DNA from: Oscillatoria acuminata PCC 6304 | Lineage (GTDB): Bacteria; Cyanobacteriota; Cyanobacteriia; Cyanobacteriales; Laspinemataceae | Length of the DNA: 64,000 nt | Assembly: GCF_000317105.1 (NCBI RefSeq) | Contig: NC_019693.1 | Span: 2,976,001 to 3,040,000 of the forward strand | Reading direction: 5' to 3' | Part shown: positions 9,221 to 18,962 of the stretch, piece by piece | Layout of the letters: each line of letters opens with the position of its first letter | Numbering within the stretch: position 1 is the first letter of the stretch | Position numbers and translations under genes: made by a program | The notes under the pieces: generated by a model | Seen by the model: the letters and a program-made list of their open reading frames with translations, nothing else | Told to the model about the DNA's origin: nothing | Databases searched by the model: none

Positions 9221-9850
9221 ATGACTCGTGCAAAAGAAACCGTGTCTGATATAAATTCTCAGGAAATTCCCCCTAAAAATCTCCAACCGAATCCAGAAAA
9301 TCCTTGGGTTGAAGCACTTAAAACAATTGGCTTGAGTGCGATTTTAGCAATCGGGATTCGTCACTTTGTGGCAGAAGCACGCTACATCCCCTCCGGTTCG
9401 ATGCTACCGACCCTGGAAATTAACGATCGCCTGATTGTGGATAAGTTGAGCTATCGCTTCACAAGTCCAGAGCGAGGTGATATTGTCGTGTTTTATCCCA
9501 CGCAAACCCTACAAGAACAAAATTTTAAAGATGCTTTTATCAAGCGGGTGATCGGCCTGCCTGGGGAAACGGTGGAGGTCAGAGGGGAACGAGTTTACAT
9601 TAATAATATTCCCATCAGGGAACGCTATATTGAAGAAGGACCGAATTACCAATATGGGCCAGAAATTGTTCCTGATGATCAATATTTAGTCCTCGGGGAT
9701 AATCGCAATAATAGCTACGATAGTCATTACTGGGGTTTCGTCCCTCGGGATAAAATTATCGGTCGTGCAGTGATTCGGTTCTGGCCCCCTAATCGCATGG
9801 GAGAATTGAATCCACAGCCGGTCTATATCCAAGAGGCTGAAGAGGAGTAG
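9221..9850 (+). CDS. lepB: Signal peptidase I
   Basis: Membrane-bound serine/lysine protease that removes signal peptides from proteins exported across the plasma or thylakoid membrane. It has 209 residues. There is one N-terminal transmembrane helix (around residues 35-50), then the catalytic serine S60 in [11 protein letters not shown] and the general-base lysine K108 in [11 protein letters not shown]. The conserved boxes GDIVVF and [18 protein letters not shown] follow. The single helix is typical of cyanobacterial and Gram-positive types. The start is the ATG at 9221; the neighbourhood gives no operon partner. Confidence 0.95.
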   Translation: MTRAKETVSDINSQEIPPKNLQPNPENPWVEALKTIGLSAILAIGIRHFVAEARYIPSGSMLPTLEINDRLIVDKLSYRFTSPERGDIVVFYPTQTLQEQNFKDAFIKRVIGLPGETVEVRGERVYINNIPIRERYIEEGPNYQYGPEIVPDDQYLVLGDNRNNSYDSHYWGFVPRDKIIGRAVIRFWPPNRMGELNPQPVYIQEAEEE

Positions 9851-10067
9851 CAGACGGAAGTTGGGGTGTTTCCATCCCAGGGAAGCTGTTCCGGGATGAC
9901 CCGTTGCTAAACTAGGGCTTTCTGTTAAAGGACTGGGTATTTTTCTGGTTTTACCCGTCTTGAAATCCCTGGAGATAAAAACATGACAACTTGTCAAATT
10001 TGACCTTTCTATCGCTTCAGGTAGCGGTCTTAAGAGGTGCATCTGACTCGGTGCAACCCTCACCCTA

Positions 10068-10103
10068 AATCCCTCTCCCATTTTGGGAGAGGGATTTTGA
10101 TTT
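10068..10103 (+). terminator. Palindrome with T-run after lepB
   Basis: Arms ATCCCTCTCCCA (10069-10080) and its complement (10084-10095) with a tight loop are followed by TTTTGATTTTT. It resembles the CCTCTCC repeat family found elsewhere in the window, and probably serves as terminator for lepB about 220 bp upstream. The rest of 9851-10252 shows nothing. Confidence 0.6.
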
Positions 10104-10252
10104 TTCTCTCCTTCTCAATCGGACGATCGCAACCTTTTGGTTTATGATGAGTGCACCAATCTCTAACGGCGATCGCCCCAAGGGTGGAAAACCCATCTCC
10201 AATCCCATTGTAATTCTACTGTTTAGGCGTCGGTGTTGACCGGCGATATCCC

Positions 10253-11668
10253 TTGATCGTGTCAAATCAACCCCATTCTGAACTATCGAAGCCTGTATTT
10301 TTTGAAGGAAGTTATCGAGATCTGCGCGTCGAATCAACCCTAGGAGAATTACCCCTGTTTGATTTTCAGGTGGATGTCACCCGCCGCTGCGATGATATCG
10401 TTCGCACTTTTGAAAAATATCCCCTTCTGACTGGGGTGATTTTGCGAGAGGCGGGAGAATTTGTCGGGATGATATCTCGACAGCGACTGCTAGAATATTT
10501 GATTCGTCCGCGCGCGAGTGAGTTGTTTTTAAATGCTCCCTTGCTCATGCTTTACAGCTACGCTCGGACTCAAATTATGCTATTAAGTTCTGAGACAACG
10601 ATTGTCCAAGCGGCAAGACAGGCATTACGGCGATCGCCTGAATTATTAGGGGAACCCTTGGTGGTCCAAACCAGTGCCGATAACTATTTATTACTCAATA
10701 TTCATGAATTGAACCTCGCCTATTGGCAAATTCGCGGCATTGAAACTCAATTGCGGTTTGAACAGATTCAAGCACAACTGGTACAAACGGATAAAATGGC
10801 AAGTTTGGGCCGGTTGGTTGATGGGGTGGCGCATGAAATTCTCGATCCAGTGGGATTTATTTGGGGAAATTTAACCTACGTTACCAGCTATTCTGAAGAG
10901 TTAATGGAATTGGTGGCCGTTTATGAAAAATATTTACCCGAGTCGGTGCCAGAAATCGAGGACCTCCAGGAAGAAATTGAATATGATTTTTTAAAAGAAG
11001 ACTTACCTCGGGCGATCGCCAGTCTCAAAAATGGAGCAGACCGCTTAAAACAGTTAGCCACTAGCTTACAAAACTTTTGTCATATTGATGAAGTTTATCC
11101 CAAGCCTGCTGATATTCATGCCTGTATTGATAGTGTTTTATTGCTGCTCAAAAGCCGCATGAGTGGCGAAATTGAAATTATAAAAAATTACGGCCATCTC
11201 CCCCCTATCTCCTGTTACGCCTCTCAACTCAATCAGGTCTTTATTAATATCCTCAGCAAAACCATTGATGGATTAATTCACGAAGCCGTCCATCAAAAAT
11301 TTTCTTTGGAGTTCAGTGAAGCGGGCTTTCGAGCCAAACCGCAACCGGACCCCACTCGGTCGAAAATCTTAATCTCTACCGAATTGATATCCCGACCGGC
11401 TTTAATGCCGACCCAGCCAGATTCTCGATGGGTTTCAATTAAAATATCGGACAATGGATTGGGAATTCCTCAAGCTACAATTAATGAAATTTTAGCCTCC
11501 TTTGGAATGTCTAAATTGGCTGAAAAAGAAACCAGCTTTGCGGTGAGTTATTGGATTGTCACCGCCAAACATGGGGGAGAGCTTTATCTGCGATCGCGCA
11601 CCCTGAATGCAGAGGATTTACCCCCAGATATTGGCACTGAGTTTGAAATTCTCTTGCCCGGGATTTAA
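10253..11668 (+). CDS. CBS-domain histidine-kinase-like protein with degenerate ATP site
   Basis: A 471-residue, apparently cytoplasmic signalling protein. Residues of about 30-160 look like a CBS pair (ILREAGEFVGMISRQRLLEY). A HisKA-like helix with a phosphoacceptor histidine, about H194 (GVAHEILDP), is followed by a HATPase-like domain. It is clearly related to the kinase half of the gene at 45096, sharing the GNLTY and FLKEDLP segments. The catalytic half is damaged: the N-box reads NILSKTIDGL instead of NAIDA, so the Mg-binding Asn is missing. The G1 box DNGLGI is kept, but the G2 box GxGxGL is replaced by AEKETSFAVSYWIV. It may therefore sense or scaffold rather than phosphorylate. The start may be TTG 10253 or GTG 10259; neither has a strong ribosome site. 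Confidence 0.8.
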   Translation: MIVSNQPHSELSKPVFFEGSYRDLRVESTLGELPLFDFQVDVTRRCDDIVRTFEKYPLLTGVILREAGEFVGMISRQRLLEYLIRPRASELFLNAPLLMLYSYARTQIMLLSSETTIVQAARQALRRSPELLGEPLVVQTSADNYLLLNIHELNLAYWQIRGIETQLRFEQIQAQLVQTDKMASLGRLVDGVAHEILDPVGFIWGNLTYVTSYSEELMELVAVYEKYLPESVPEIEDLQEEIEYDFLKEDLPRAIASLKNGADRLKQLATSLQNFCHIDEVYPKPADIHACIDSVLLLLKSRMSGEIEIIKNYGHLPPISCYASQLNQVFINILSKTIDGLIHEAVHQKFSLEFSEAGFRAKPQPDPTRSKILISTELISRPALMPTQPDSRWVSIKISDNGLGIPQATINEILASFGMSKLAEKETSFAVSYWIVTAKHGGELYLRSRTLNAEDLPPDIGTEFEILLPGI

Positions 11669-12198
11669 CCGGATCAACTCATCAAGAATTTCCCTCAGAT
11701 GAGATTGCCCAACGGGGATGTTTCAGTGCCTTTGGCAAAGTACAGAGCTTGCTCCCTGTAGATTCATCCATCGCCCCGCTTCCCTCAATATTCCTCGGAG
11801 GGATAAATCTGGCCTGTCAGGGATTCAGGGCGGATGAGAGTGCCAACCCCGTAGTCTTGGGGACTCGCCTGCGCTGGGTGAGGGGCGGTTGGAGGCTCCC
11901 CCGGTTCCGGAACGAGGGGCAATGTCGGAGGGATAATTAAATTTTGTGACAGAATAGCCCTTATAATTTATCTTAAGATACACCCGTATCTTCAAGGGTT
12001 GGTTATTTCGTTTTTATAGTTTTTTCGATAATTAATCTGGGCAGGACTCGCTTAAAAAGGCAGAACCTCTAAGGGAAAGCGGCAGGAAATCTAGTCTGAT
12101 GCTTTTAGGCGACTGCCCGACAGAAACTGTCAAAATAGAAGCTAAGTATCCGACATTAATTTTGTAACGTAGAAAATTTCAGGGGAGGCACTGGGATC
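11669..12198. other. Intergenic leader before the diguanylate cyclase
   Basis: These 530 bp have no recognised gene. A small hairpin, AAGATAC-ACCC-GTATCTT at 11975-11992, lies in an AT-rich stretch and may be a terminator or part of the downstream promoter. The last 14 bases before 12199 carry a GGGGAGG ribosome-binding site. Confidence 0.45.
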
Positions 12199-14922
12199 AT
12201 GAATGGTAAACCCCAATTAGTTCAACAAGAATCCTGGATAGAACCGAGTTCTGAGTCCAATCAGGGGCCGGAACTGGATACTCAACTGAGGCGATCGCCC
12301 CAGGCAGTAGGGCCTCAGCCCTCTGCAAGGGCAGAAGGGATAGACCGACTCTTGGGCGATCGCACCCTGGAGCAATGGCTAAAACCCTTAGTTGAGAGCA
12401 TTCCAGAAAGCGTCATCCTCAAAGATGAACAGGGATGTTGGCTGCTGGCGAACGAAGCCGCATTAAGTCTATTCCAATTAATCGGGGTGGAGTATGCCGG
12501 TAAAACCAATCCCCAGTTGAGCCAAGACTATCCCCTCGCTCAAGAGCTTTTGAGGGCTGATGCAGAATCGGATCAAACCGCTTGGGAACTGTCCAACACA
12601 ATTGATCACCGAGTGGAATTTTCCACCGCTTCCGGGGAACGGCGGTCCGTGGAAATGAAAAAGACCCCCCTCTTCAACAGCGATGGCACGCGGCAAGGGA
12701 TGATCACGGTGGTTTGGGATCCAGACTTCACCGATCGCCTCCCGGTTGAGGAGTCATCCCGAGGGAACCTGGGCAAAAATAAGGACCCGATGGAGACGAT
12801 TCCGGATTTGATGCTGTATTTAAAAGCGGATGGCACGATTTTGGACTGCAAAAATGTGCCGGACCAAACGACAGCCATCCCGCCCAATTTTGAAATCGGG
12901 CTTTCTATCTATGAAATTTGGCCCCTATCCATCGCTACGGAAGGGATGAAATATATACTTCAAGCCTTGGAAACTGGGGAAGTTCAAACCTGGGAGTATG
13001 AGTTAACGATTCATGGCAACTGCTACAGTCGGGAAGCGCGAATTATGGCTTGTGCAGAGGACCGGGTTGTTGCAATTTTGCGGGATGTCACTGAGCGCAA
13101 ACAGGCGGAAGCGGCCCTAGAGTATGTGGCGCAAGCGGTGGAAAGTGCCAGTGATGCGATCGCCATCAGCGATGCCAATGGCAATCATATTTACCATAAT
13201 TTGGCCTTTTCTAACCTGTTTGAGTATGGCAGTGTTGAAGAGTTGAAGGGCGCAGGAGGTCCCTCAATTCTCTATACTGACCCGGAAGTTGCTCGGGAAA
13301 TCTTTGAGGCGATCGCCCCGGGTCAATCCTGGATCGGCTCGGTGGAACAGCGCACCCGCAGCGGTAAAATTGTTCAGGTGTTGCTCCGTGCCGATGCCAT
13401 TAAAGACCCCACAGGTAAAATTATCGGACGGATTGGGATTAGTACGAATTTGACCGCCCAAAAACAGGTTGAAACCGCACTGCAACAATCTAAACAAAAA
13501 CTCTCCCTACACCTAGAACAAACGCCCTTAGCCGTGGTGGAATTCAACCTCAATGGAGAGATTATGGAATGGAATCCGGCGGCGGAAGCAATTTTTGGGT
13601 ATAGCAAAACGGAAATCCTCGGGCGCGGAATGGCTTTGCTCTTTCCGGCAACGGAGAAACTGACGGCGGGTCAACGATGGCAGGACCTGTTGCATCAAAA
13701 GGGAGGCGCTTGCTCAATTTGTGAAAATGTCCGGAAAGATGGCGGCAGAACCATTTGTGAGTGGTACACGACTCCCTTGATTGACCGGGATGGTGAGACT
13801 ATCGCCGTAGCATCTCTGGCCCAGGATATCACCGAACGGGTACGGGCGGAGGAAGCCATGCGTCACCAGTCTGACCGGGAACGACTGGTGAGCCGGACCC
13901 TGGCCCGCATTCGCCAATCGTTGAATTTAGAAGAGATTTTGAATACGGCGGTTTCGGAAGTGAGACAATTTTTGGATTGCGATCGCGTGGTGGTGTATCG
14001 GATCTGGCCGGACCAGTCGGGGAGTGTGGTTACAGAATCGGTGATTCCTCCTTGGCCCTCGATGATGGAACAAAGTTTCGGAGAAGAAATTTTTCCTTTC
14101 AGTTGTTATGAGCGCTATTGTAACGGAACGGTCAAGGCGATCGATGATCTCAAGGCAGCGAATTCTCCGGACTGTTTGATTGAATTTTTGCAATCCTTCG
14201 GGGTGAATGGGAAAATGATTGCGCCCTTGTTACATGAGAACCGCCTCTGGGGGGTGTTGGTGGCGCATCAATGTAATGGAATTCACCACTGGCAACCGTT
14301 TGAAATTAGTGGATTTGAGCAGTTATCCGCTCAACTGGCGATCGCCATTCAACAATCGACTTTATTTAAACAGTTGGAAGCGGCGAATGAAGAATTACAG
14401 CGGATTGCGTCTTTGGATGGATTGACTCATGTCGCCAACCGGCGCGCTTTTGATGAATGCCTCCAACGGGAATGGCGGCGCACCATTCGGGAACATTCGA
14501 TGATGTCTTTGATTTTGTGTGATATTGATTTTTTCAAATTATACAATGATACTTATGGACATCAAGCCGGGGATAGTTGTTTGAAACAAGTCGCCCAGGC
14601 GATCGCCAGTGCCGCCAAGCGTCCTGCTGATTTAGTCGCTCGCTATGGTGGAGAGGAATTTGCCGTGATTCTTCCCCATACCAATGGCGAAGGCGCGATG
14701 CAAGTGGCGCAAACCATCCGCAATCATGTCAAAGCCTTACGGATTGATCATGCTAAATCCCCGGTGGGTTATGTGTCGATTAGTTTGGGAGTTTCGGTGA
14801 CCTTACCCCGGCCTCAAGACTCGGTGGAGAAATTAATTCGGAGTGCAGACCATGCATTGTATGAGGCGAAATCTCTCGGGCGCGATCGGGCAGTCCTGGA
14901 AAAATATTCAGCCTCGCTTTAA
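12199..14922 (+). CDS. PAS-PAS-PAS-PAS-GAF-GGDEF diguanylate cyclase
   Basis: This 907-residue soluble sensor makes cyclic di-GMP. About four PAS-type regions occupy residues 60-555 (one reads LEQTPLAVVEFNLNGEIMEW). A GAF domain follows at about 565-725 (LLHENRLWGVLVAHQC). The C-terminal GGDEF domain begins near 735 (LDGLTHVANRRAFDECL). The active site is GGEEF at residues 817-821 (RYGGEEFAVILP). An RxxD inhibitory site, RPAD, lies five residues before it, so feedback inhibition by the product is expected. No EAL domain is present, so synthesis is the predicted activity. No canonical bilin-binding cysteine motif was seen in the GAF domain, so light sensing is not claimed. It is a single gene followed by a bidirectional terminator. 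Confidence 0.92.
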   Translation: MNGKPQLVQQESWIEPSSESNQGPELDTQLRRSPQAVGPQPSARAEGIDRLLGDRTLEQWLKPLVESIPESVILKDEQGCWLLANEAALSLFQLIGVEYAGKTNPQLSQDYPLAQELLRADAESDQTAWELSNTIDHRVEFSTASGERRSVEMKKTPLFNSDGTRQGMITVVWDPDFTDRLPVEESSRGNLGKNKDPMETIPDLMLYLKADGTILDCKNVPDQTTAIPPNFEIGLSIYEIWPLSIATEGMKYILQALETGEVQTWEYELTIHGNCYSREARIMACAEDRVVAILRDVTERKQAEAALEYVAQAVESASDAIAISDANGNHIYHNLAFSNLFEYGSVEELKGAGGPSILYTDPEVAREIFEAIAPGQSWIGSVEQRTRSGKIVQVLLRADAIKDPTGKIIGRIGISTNLTAQKQVETALQQSKQKLSLHLEQTPLAVVEFNLNGEIMEWNPAAEAIFGYSKTEILGRGMALLFPATEKLTAGQRWQDLLHQKGGACSICENVRKDGGRTICEWYTTPLIDRDGETIAVASLAQDITERVRAEEAMRHQSDRERLVSRTLARIRQSLNLEEILNTAVSEVRQFLDCDRVVVYRIWPDQSGSVVTESVIPPWPSMMEQSFGEEIFPFSCYERYCNGTVKAIDDLKAANSPDCLIEFLQSFGVNGKMIAPLLHENRLWGVLVAHQCNGIHHWQPFEISGFEQLSAQLAIAIQQSTLFKQLEAANEELQRIASLDGLTHVANRRAFDECLQREWRRTIREHSMMSLILCDIDFFKLYNDTYGHQAGDSCLKQVAQAIASAAKRPADLVARYGGEEFAVILPHTNGEGAMQVAQTIRNHVKALRIDHAKSPVGYVSISLGVSVTLPRPQDSVEKLIRSADHALYEAKSLGRDRAVLEKYSASL

Positions 14923-15005
14923 TCGCTCTAAATTAATGAAAAATAGTCAGCCCAAGAGTTAAGAATAACGGCCTAATCTGCCGAAATTTCCCCCTCAAAA
15001 GAAAA

Positions 15006-15028
15006 GGAAAAAGCAGATTGCTTTTTCC
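15006..15028. terminator. Bidirectional terminator
   Basis: GGAAAAAGC, a five-base loop, then GCTTTTTCC. The A and T runs on either side make it usable from both strands, between the convergent diguanylate cyclase and the small membrane protein gene. A second palindrome, CCGGTGATCACCGG, follows at 15037-15050. Confidence 0.75.
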
Positions 15029-15077
15029 CCTTCCATCCGGTGATCACCGGACTATCGGCTGATAATTGAGTGGCACT

Positions 15078-15455
15078 TTATTCCCAAGAATCAAGGTCAA
15101 GGGCTTTGGAACCACCGCGTTGGAGTTGCATCAAGAGAGTACCCAACTGAGACCAAACTAGCCAAGCGGTCAAAATGGTTAAAGGGAAGGAAAAAACGTA
15201 GGAAATCAACAGAGTAAATCCAAAAACCTGTAACCCGGAGGCGAGAAAGACACAAATCGCCCCAGCCATTCCCAAAAAAGGCAGTTGTAATTCCATGCCT
15301 CTAGCTTGAGAGAGGCTGCGGGTTGAGCGATTCCGAGCCCAGGCTTGCACCAGTTGGGTGAGGGTGGCATAGAAGGCGGTTCCCGAGGCGACTGCCGCAA
15401 CAAAGGCAGCAGCTAACAGGAAATAAGGTGGCTCTGGATAGGGAAAGTTAGGCAC
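15078..15455 (-). CDS. Conserved-looking small membrane protein, function unknown
   Basis: The protein has 125 residues and three likely transmembrane helices: around residues 11-33 (YFLLAAAFVAAVASGTAF), 57-75 (FLGMAGAICVFLASGLQ) and 78-103 (GFTLLISYVFSFPLTILTAW). The linker between the first two is basic (WARNRSTRSLSQ) and should face the cytoplasm. I do not recognise a family. Codon use and HIP1-free composition are otherwise like the neighbours. The gene is isolated, with a terminator at its 3' side and repeats upstream. Confidence 0.65.
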   Translation of the reverse strand: MPNFPYPEPPYFLLAAAFVAAVASGTAFYATLTQLVQAWARNRSTRSLSQARGMELQLPFLGMAGAICVFLASGLQVFGFTLLISYVFSFPLTILTAWLVWSQLGTLLMQLQRGGSKALDLDSWE

Positions 15456-15573
15456 GAATCTCTCCTACAAGACTGTCAACTCAGAAGGGTCAATTATCAA
15501 CGGTAAAGGGGAAAGGCTCAACTGTAAAGAGGAAAACGCCTCGGGTGAATCAAAAATTCCGATTCTTCCCGGT

Positions 15574-15704
15574 AAGCGGGGACCCTAGAGGTTAGAAACC
15601 GGGTTTCTGGTCCAAGGAAGCGGGGACCCTAGAGGTTAGAAACCGGGTTTCTTGAGAAAATCTGGAGCAATTCACAGCAAATTTTGGCTAGAAACCCGGT
15701 TTCT
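15574..15704. repeat. Direct and inverted AGAAACCGGGTTTCT repeats
   Basis: A 35-bp stretch beginning AAGCGGGGACCCTAGAGG and ending AGAAACCGGGTTTCT occurs at 15574-15608 and again at 15618-15652, 44 bp apart. A third palindrome, AGAAACCCGGTTTCT, follows at 15690-15704. No open frame is present. Confidence 0.8.
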
Positions 15705-15750
15705 TGTTAGGGAACTCCAAAAAATAAAATCTCCAAAACGTTCATTCGTA

Positions 15751-15878
15751 GTGACGGATCAACTCAACGGAGTAGCGCCGTCAATGTAGGGGCGCAATGC
15801 TTGCGCCCTTGGGGCCTGCGCATTGCGCCCCTACACATACCTTTGAACAGTTGGATGATTTATATTTTGCAATCCCCT
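15751..15878 (-). repeat. Dispersed element, inverted copy of 24823-24926
   Basis: Read on the minus strand it starts GGGGATTGCAAAATATAAAT and ends TTGATCCGTCAC, matching the element after the glucoamylase gene almost base for base at both ends. The centre differs: this copy has an additional GC-rich palindrome segment (GCGCAATGCGCAGG). It lies between the two minus-strand genes at 15.1-17.7 kb. Confidence 0.85.
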
Positions 15879-15912
15879 TAGGGGTGATGGCTGAGGAAAT
15901 CGCTTCTGGGGA

Positions 15913-17667
15913 TTACTTTTCCTCGAAAAAGGGAATTCCGGTTTGCATCGAAGGTAACAATGCTGCCGCACCTTCCCGCGAAAAATCAGCTAAAGCACCC
16001 CAAGCGGCATCGAGTATCCGATTCGGGCGGATATCTTCCTTGATCAAGTTCCACAGACGACGGACTTCTTCTGTATGTAGTTTGTCATCTTCGACTAAGG
16101 CCAGTAAGATTTGACGGCGCAGAAACGCACCTTCTTCCGAAAGGAGATAGCGCAAACCTAACTCTGCTGTGGGGATAATATCAAAATTGGTATCCGAACG
16201 GGCGATCGCAATCAAGTTTTCCAGACGACTCCACTGGAACTTGCCATCCTTAAATAACACATCAATCAACCGTCGTCGTAACTGGGGTGATTCTCCCGCT
16301 AGTAACCGTCTGGCGATATAAGGATAGGCCACATCAACGATTTTGAAATTAGGATCCATCGTCAAGGCTAACCCTTCCTGAGTCACCAGGGAACGAATAA
16401 TTAGGGCAAACTTAGCCGGGACCCGGAAGGGATATTCGTACATCAACTCCGAAAAGCGATCGGTAATCGTCTTAAAGTTGAAATCCCGCACACTTTGGCC
16501 GAGGATATCCCCTAATACTGCTTCTAAGGCCGGGACGATCGGCCAGATATCCGTCTCCGGGGTTAAAAATCCCAGTTTGACAAATTGTTCGGCTAATTCT
16601 ACATAATCTTTATTGATCAGATGAACGATCGCCTCCACCAGGTTTTCCTTAGTGGTTTCATCGAGCTGATCCATCATGCCAAAATCAATGTAGGCCATGC
16701 GACCATCGGCCAGTCCAAATAAATTCCCAGGGTGCGGGTCCGCATGGAAAAAGCCAAACTCCAAAAGCTGCTGTAACCCCGTGGTGACCCCAACTTCGAT
16801 TAAGGCATTGGTGTCGATTCCCGCCTCTTGCATGGTGGGAATGTCATTGAGTTTATATCCCTCAATCCACTCCAGCGTTAGGACTGTATTGCTGCTATAT
16901 CGCCAAAAAATACTGGGAACTTTGACCATGGGATTCCCGCTGAAGTTGGTCGCAAATTTTTCGGCATTGCGTCCTTCGTTGAGATAATCCACTTCTTCAA
17001 AGAGTTTGGTCCCGAATTCATCGACAATTAAACCTAGGTCATGGCCTAAATTTAGGGGTAACCAAGGTCCGACTGCCTTCGCACCCCAGCGCATTAAAAA
17101 CAGATCCAGGGTGAGCACAGGTTTCAAATTCGGACGCTGTACTTTGACCGCGACTTTTTCGCCACTGTGTAAATAGGCTTGATACACTTGGCCTAAACTG
17201 GCGGCGGCCACAGGTAGGGGGGTAATTTGAGCGAACAGTTCTTCAACGGTTTTGTCGAGTTCTCGCTCAATAATGCGGTAGGCGACTGCACTATCAAAAG
17301 AAGGCAGTTGGTCTTGGAGCTTGATCAGTTCATCGAGGAAGTCCTTACGGATCAAATCCGGACGGGTGGAAAGAGCTTGACCGACCTTGATGAAGGTGGG
17401 TCCTAGAGTGGTTAAAATATTCTGAAGTTGGGTCGCTCTTTTTTGTCGTTGTTGTTCCGCTTGGTTTGTCCACTCATCCCACTTCAAGCCCAAAATAAAA
17501 CTAGACAAATACCAAATAACGGTGATGGCTCTCCAGATCACTTTCCAGGGACGGGAGCGATAGTAACTGGCGATCGCCTGCGGATCATACCGCCGCATCT
17601 GGGCTATGGTTTTAGAACTCACGCCTTTCCTTGCCTCTAATACTTGGATTGGATCTGAAGTGACCAC
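15913..17667 (-). CDS. ABC1/AarF/UbiB-family atypical kinase
   Basis: This 584-residue protein belongs to the ABC1 family, linked to isoprenoid quinone synthesis in proteobacteria and to plastid lipid and quinone metabolism in plants and cyanobacteria. Seen motifs are the family-specific KVGQALSTRPDLIRKDFLDE (KxGQ motif), the lysine motif VAVKVQRPNL, ALTMDP, the catalytic-loop equivalent HADPHPGNLF, and YIDFGMMDQL in place of DFG. A hydrophobic segment near residues 45-62 (VIWRAITVIWYLSSFILG) may contact the membrane. It is of standard length for cyanobacterial members. Whether it acts as kinase or ATPase cannot be told from sequence. Confidence 0.92.
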   Translation of the reverse strand: MVTSDPIQVLEARKGVSSKTIAQMRRYDPQAIASYYRSRPWKVIWRAITVIWYLSSFILGLKWDEWTNQAEQQRQKRATQLQNILTTLGPTFIKVGQALSTRPDLIRKDFLDELIKLQDQLPSFDSAVAYRIIERELDKTVEELFAQITPLPVAAASLGQVYQAYLHSGEKVAVKVQRPNLKPVLTLDLFLMRWGAKAVGPWLPLNLGHDLGLIVDEFGTKLFEEVDYLNEGRNAEKFATNFSGNPMVKVPSIFWRYSSNTVLTLEWIEGYKLNDIPTMQEAGIDTNALIEVGVTTGLQQLLEFGFFHADPHPGNLFGLADGRMAYIDFGMMDQLDETTKENLVEAIVHLINKDYVELAEQFVKLGFLTPETDIWPIVPALEAVLGDILGQSVRDFNFKTITDRFSELMYEYPFRVPAKFALIIRSLVTQEGLALTMDPNFKIVDVAYPYIARRLLAGESPQLRRRLIDVLFKDGKFQWSRLENLIAIARSDTNFDIIPTAELGLRYLLSEEGAFLRRQILLALVEDDKLHTEEVRRLWNLIKEDIRPNRILDAAWGALADFSREGAAALLPSMQTGIPFFEEK

Positions 17668-17808
17668 CAGCCTTGCGGTCTGGCTTATTCAGATTATTTA
17701 CTTATTTCTTAATATCTTAACCCATCTTTACAATTCTTTAACCCGGGTTGACCTATAGAATTCACTCTATTGACCTCACGGGTGATGGTGATGGATACAA
17801 GGAAACAG

Positions 17809-17822
17809 ACGCCTTCAGGCGT
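17809..17822 (-). terminator. Short hairpin after the aminotransferase gene
   Basis: ACGCCT-TC-AGGCGT lies 16 bp past the stop of the minus-strand aminotransferase gene. No long T-run follows, so it is a weak terminator candidate. Confidence 0.45.
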
Positions 17823-17837
17823 TATCTCCCCTAGAAT

Positions 17838-18962
17838 TCACAAAAAAGACTTCAAACCATAAACCACCTCTTGCTGCTGTTGCTCGGATAACTCAGGGAA
17901 CATGGGTAGAGAGAGCACCTCCCGAGACGCCTGTTCTGCGATCGCCAAGTCACCCAAGCCATAGCCCAAATCTTGGTAAATCGGCTGTAAGTGAAGCGCC
18001 AGAGGATAATAAACCGTTGCTGCAATCCCCAACTCATTTAACTGCTGTTGAAGCCGATCGCGCCGTTGGCTATTTTCTTCTTGACTTTTTATCCGAATTG
18101 TGTATTGATTCCAAACCCCTTGACCCCCGGGTAATTCTTGTGGGGGGACAATTCCCGCCAGAGGGGCGAGGAGGCGGTGATAATTTTGAGCGATCGCCCG
18201 TCTGCGATCGTTCCAAAAATCCAGATGGCGTAACTTAATCTGAAGAATCGCCGCCTGTAGCGCATCCAGACGGCTATTAATTCCCACCGATTCATGATAA
18301 TAACGCCCACTGGCCCCATGCTCTTTTAAGATCCGCATTTGAGCGGCGATCGCCGGGTCATTTGTCGTGACTGCACCGCCATCGCCAAAGGCCCCTAAAT
18401 TCTTGGTGGGAAAAAAGCTAAAACAGCCCACATGACCGATACTTCCTACCTTCTGTCCCGCCCAAGTCGCCCCGGTGGATTGGGCGCAGTCTTCGATGAC
18501 AGCGAGATTGTGTTGATTGGCGATCGCCATTAACCGGGTCATCTCCACCGGCTGTCCATAGAGATGCACCAAGAGAATCCCCCGGGTTTTTTCCGTAATC
18601 GCCGCTTCTAGGCGTTCCACATCCAAATTAAACGTCTCGGGGACAATATCCACAAAAACCGGCGTTGCACCCACTCGGGAAATCGTTTCACTGGTGGCAA
18701 AAAATGTAAAGGGGGTAGTAATCACCTCATCCCCAGGGCCAATATCCAGCGCCCGGAGGGCTAGATATAATGCATCGGTGCCGGAATTGCAGGAGACGCA
18801 CTCGGTTGTGCCAATATAGGCGGCAAACTGTTGCTCGAATTCGGCCACAACTGAACCGCCAATATAACGTCCGGAAGCCAACAGTGTTAACACTGAGGCT
18901 TCCACTTCTTGGGCGATCATGTGGTACTGCAAAGAGAGATCCAGGGGGGGGATATGATTCAC
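17838..18962 (-). CDS. DegT/DnrJ/EryC1/StrS-family PLP aminotransferase
   Basis: This is a PLP-dependent sugar aminotransferase of the type that makes amino-sugar nucleotides for cell-surface glycans. Seen motifs are the substrate/PLP region CVSCNSGTDALYLALRALDI, GDEVITTPFTF, the Asp motif VIEDCAQSTGATW, and the PLP lysine in FFPTKNLGAFGDGGA. The C-terminal half (GINSRLDALQAAILQIKL) is also typical. I choose the GTG at 18962, giving NHIPPLDLSLQ near the N-terminus as in relatives. The frame also opens from a TTG at 19031, adding 23 residues without family likeness. Neighbours give no sugar pathway, so the substrate is unknown. Confidence 0.9.
   Translation of the reverse strand: MNHIPPLDLSLQYHMIAQEVEASVLTLLASGRYIGGSVVAEFEQQFAAYIGTTECVSCNSGTDALYLALRALDIGPGDEVITTPFTFFATSETISRVGATPVFVDIVPETFNLDVERLEAAITEKTRGILLVHLYGQPVEMTRLMAIANQHNLAVIEDCAQSTGATWAGQKVGSIGHVGCFSFFPTKNLGAFGDGGAVTTNDPAIAAQMRILKEHGASGRYYHESVGINSRLDALQAAILQIKLRHLDFWNDRRRAIAQNYHRLLAPLAGIVPPQELPGGQGVWNQYTIRIKSQEENSQRRDRLQQQLNELGIAATVYYPLALHLQPIYQDLGYGLGDLAIAEQASREVLSLPMFPELSEQQQQEVVYGLKSFL

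Noticed and set aside
9015-9224. 69-codon open frame overlapping the lepB start
   Set aside because: It has no family likeness, signal or clear ribosome site, and the four-base overlap can arise by chance. Reported only as part of the intergenic note.
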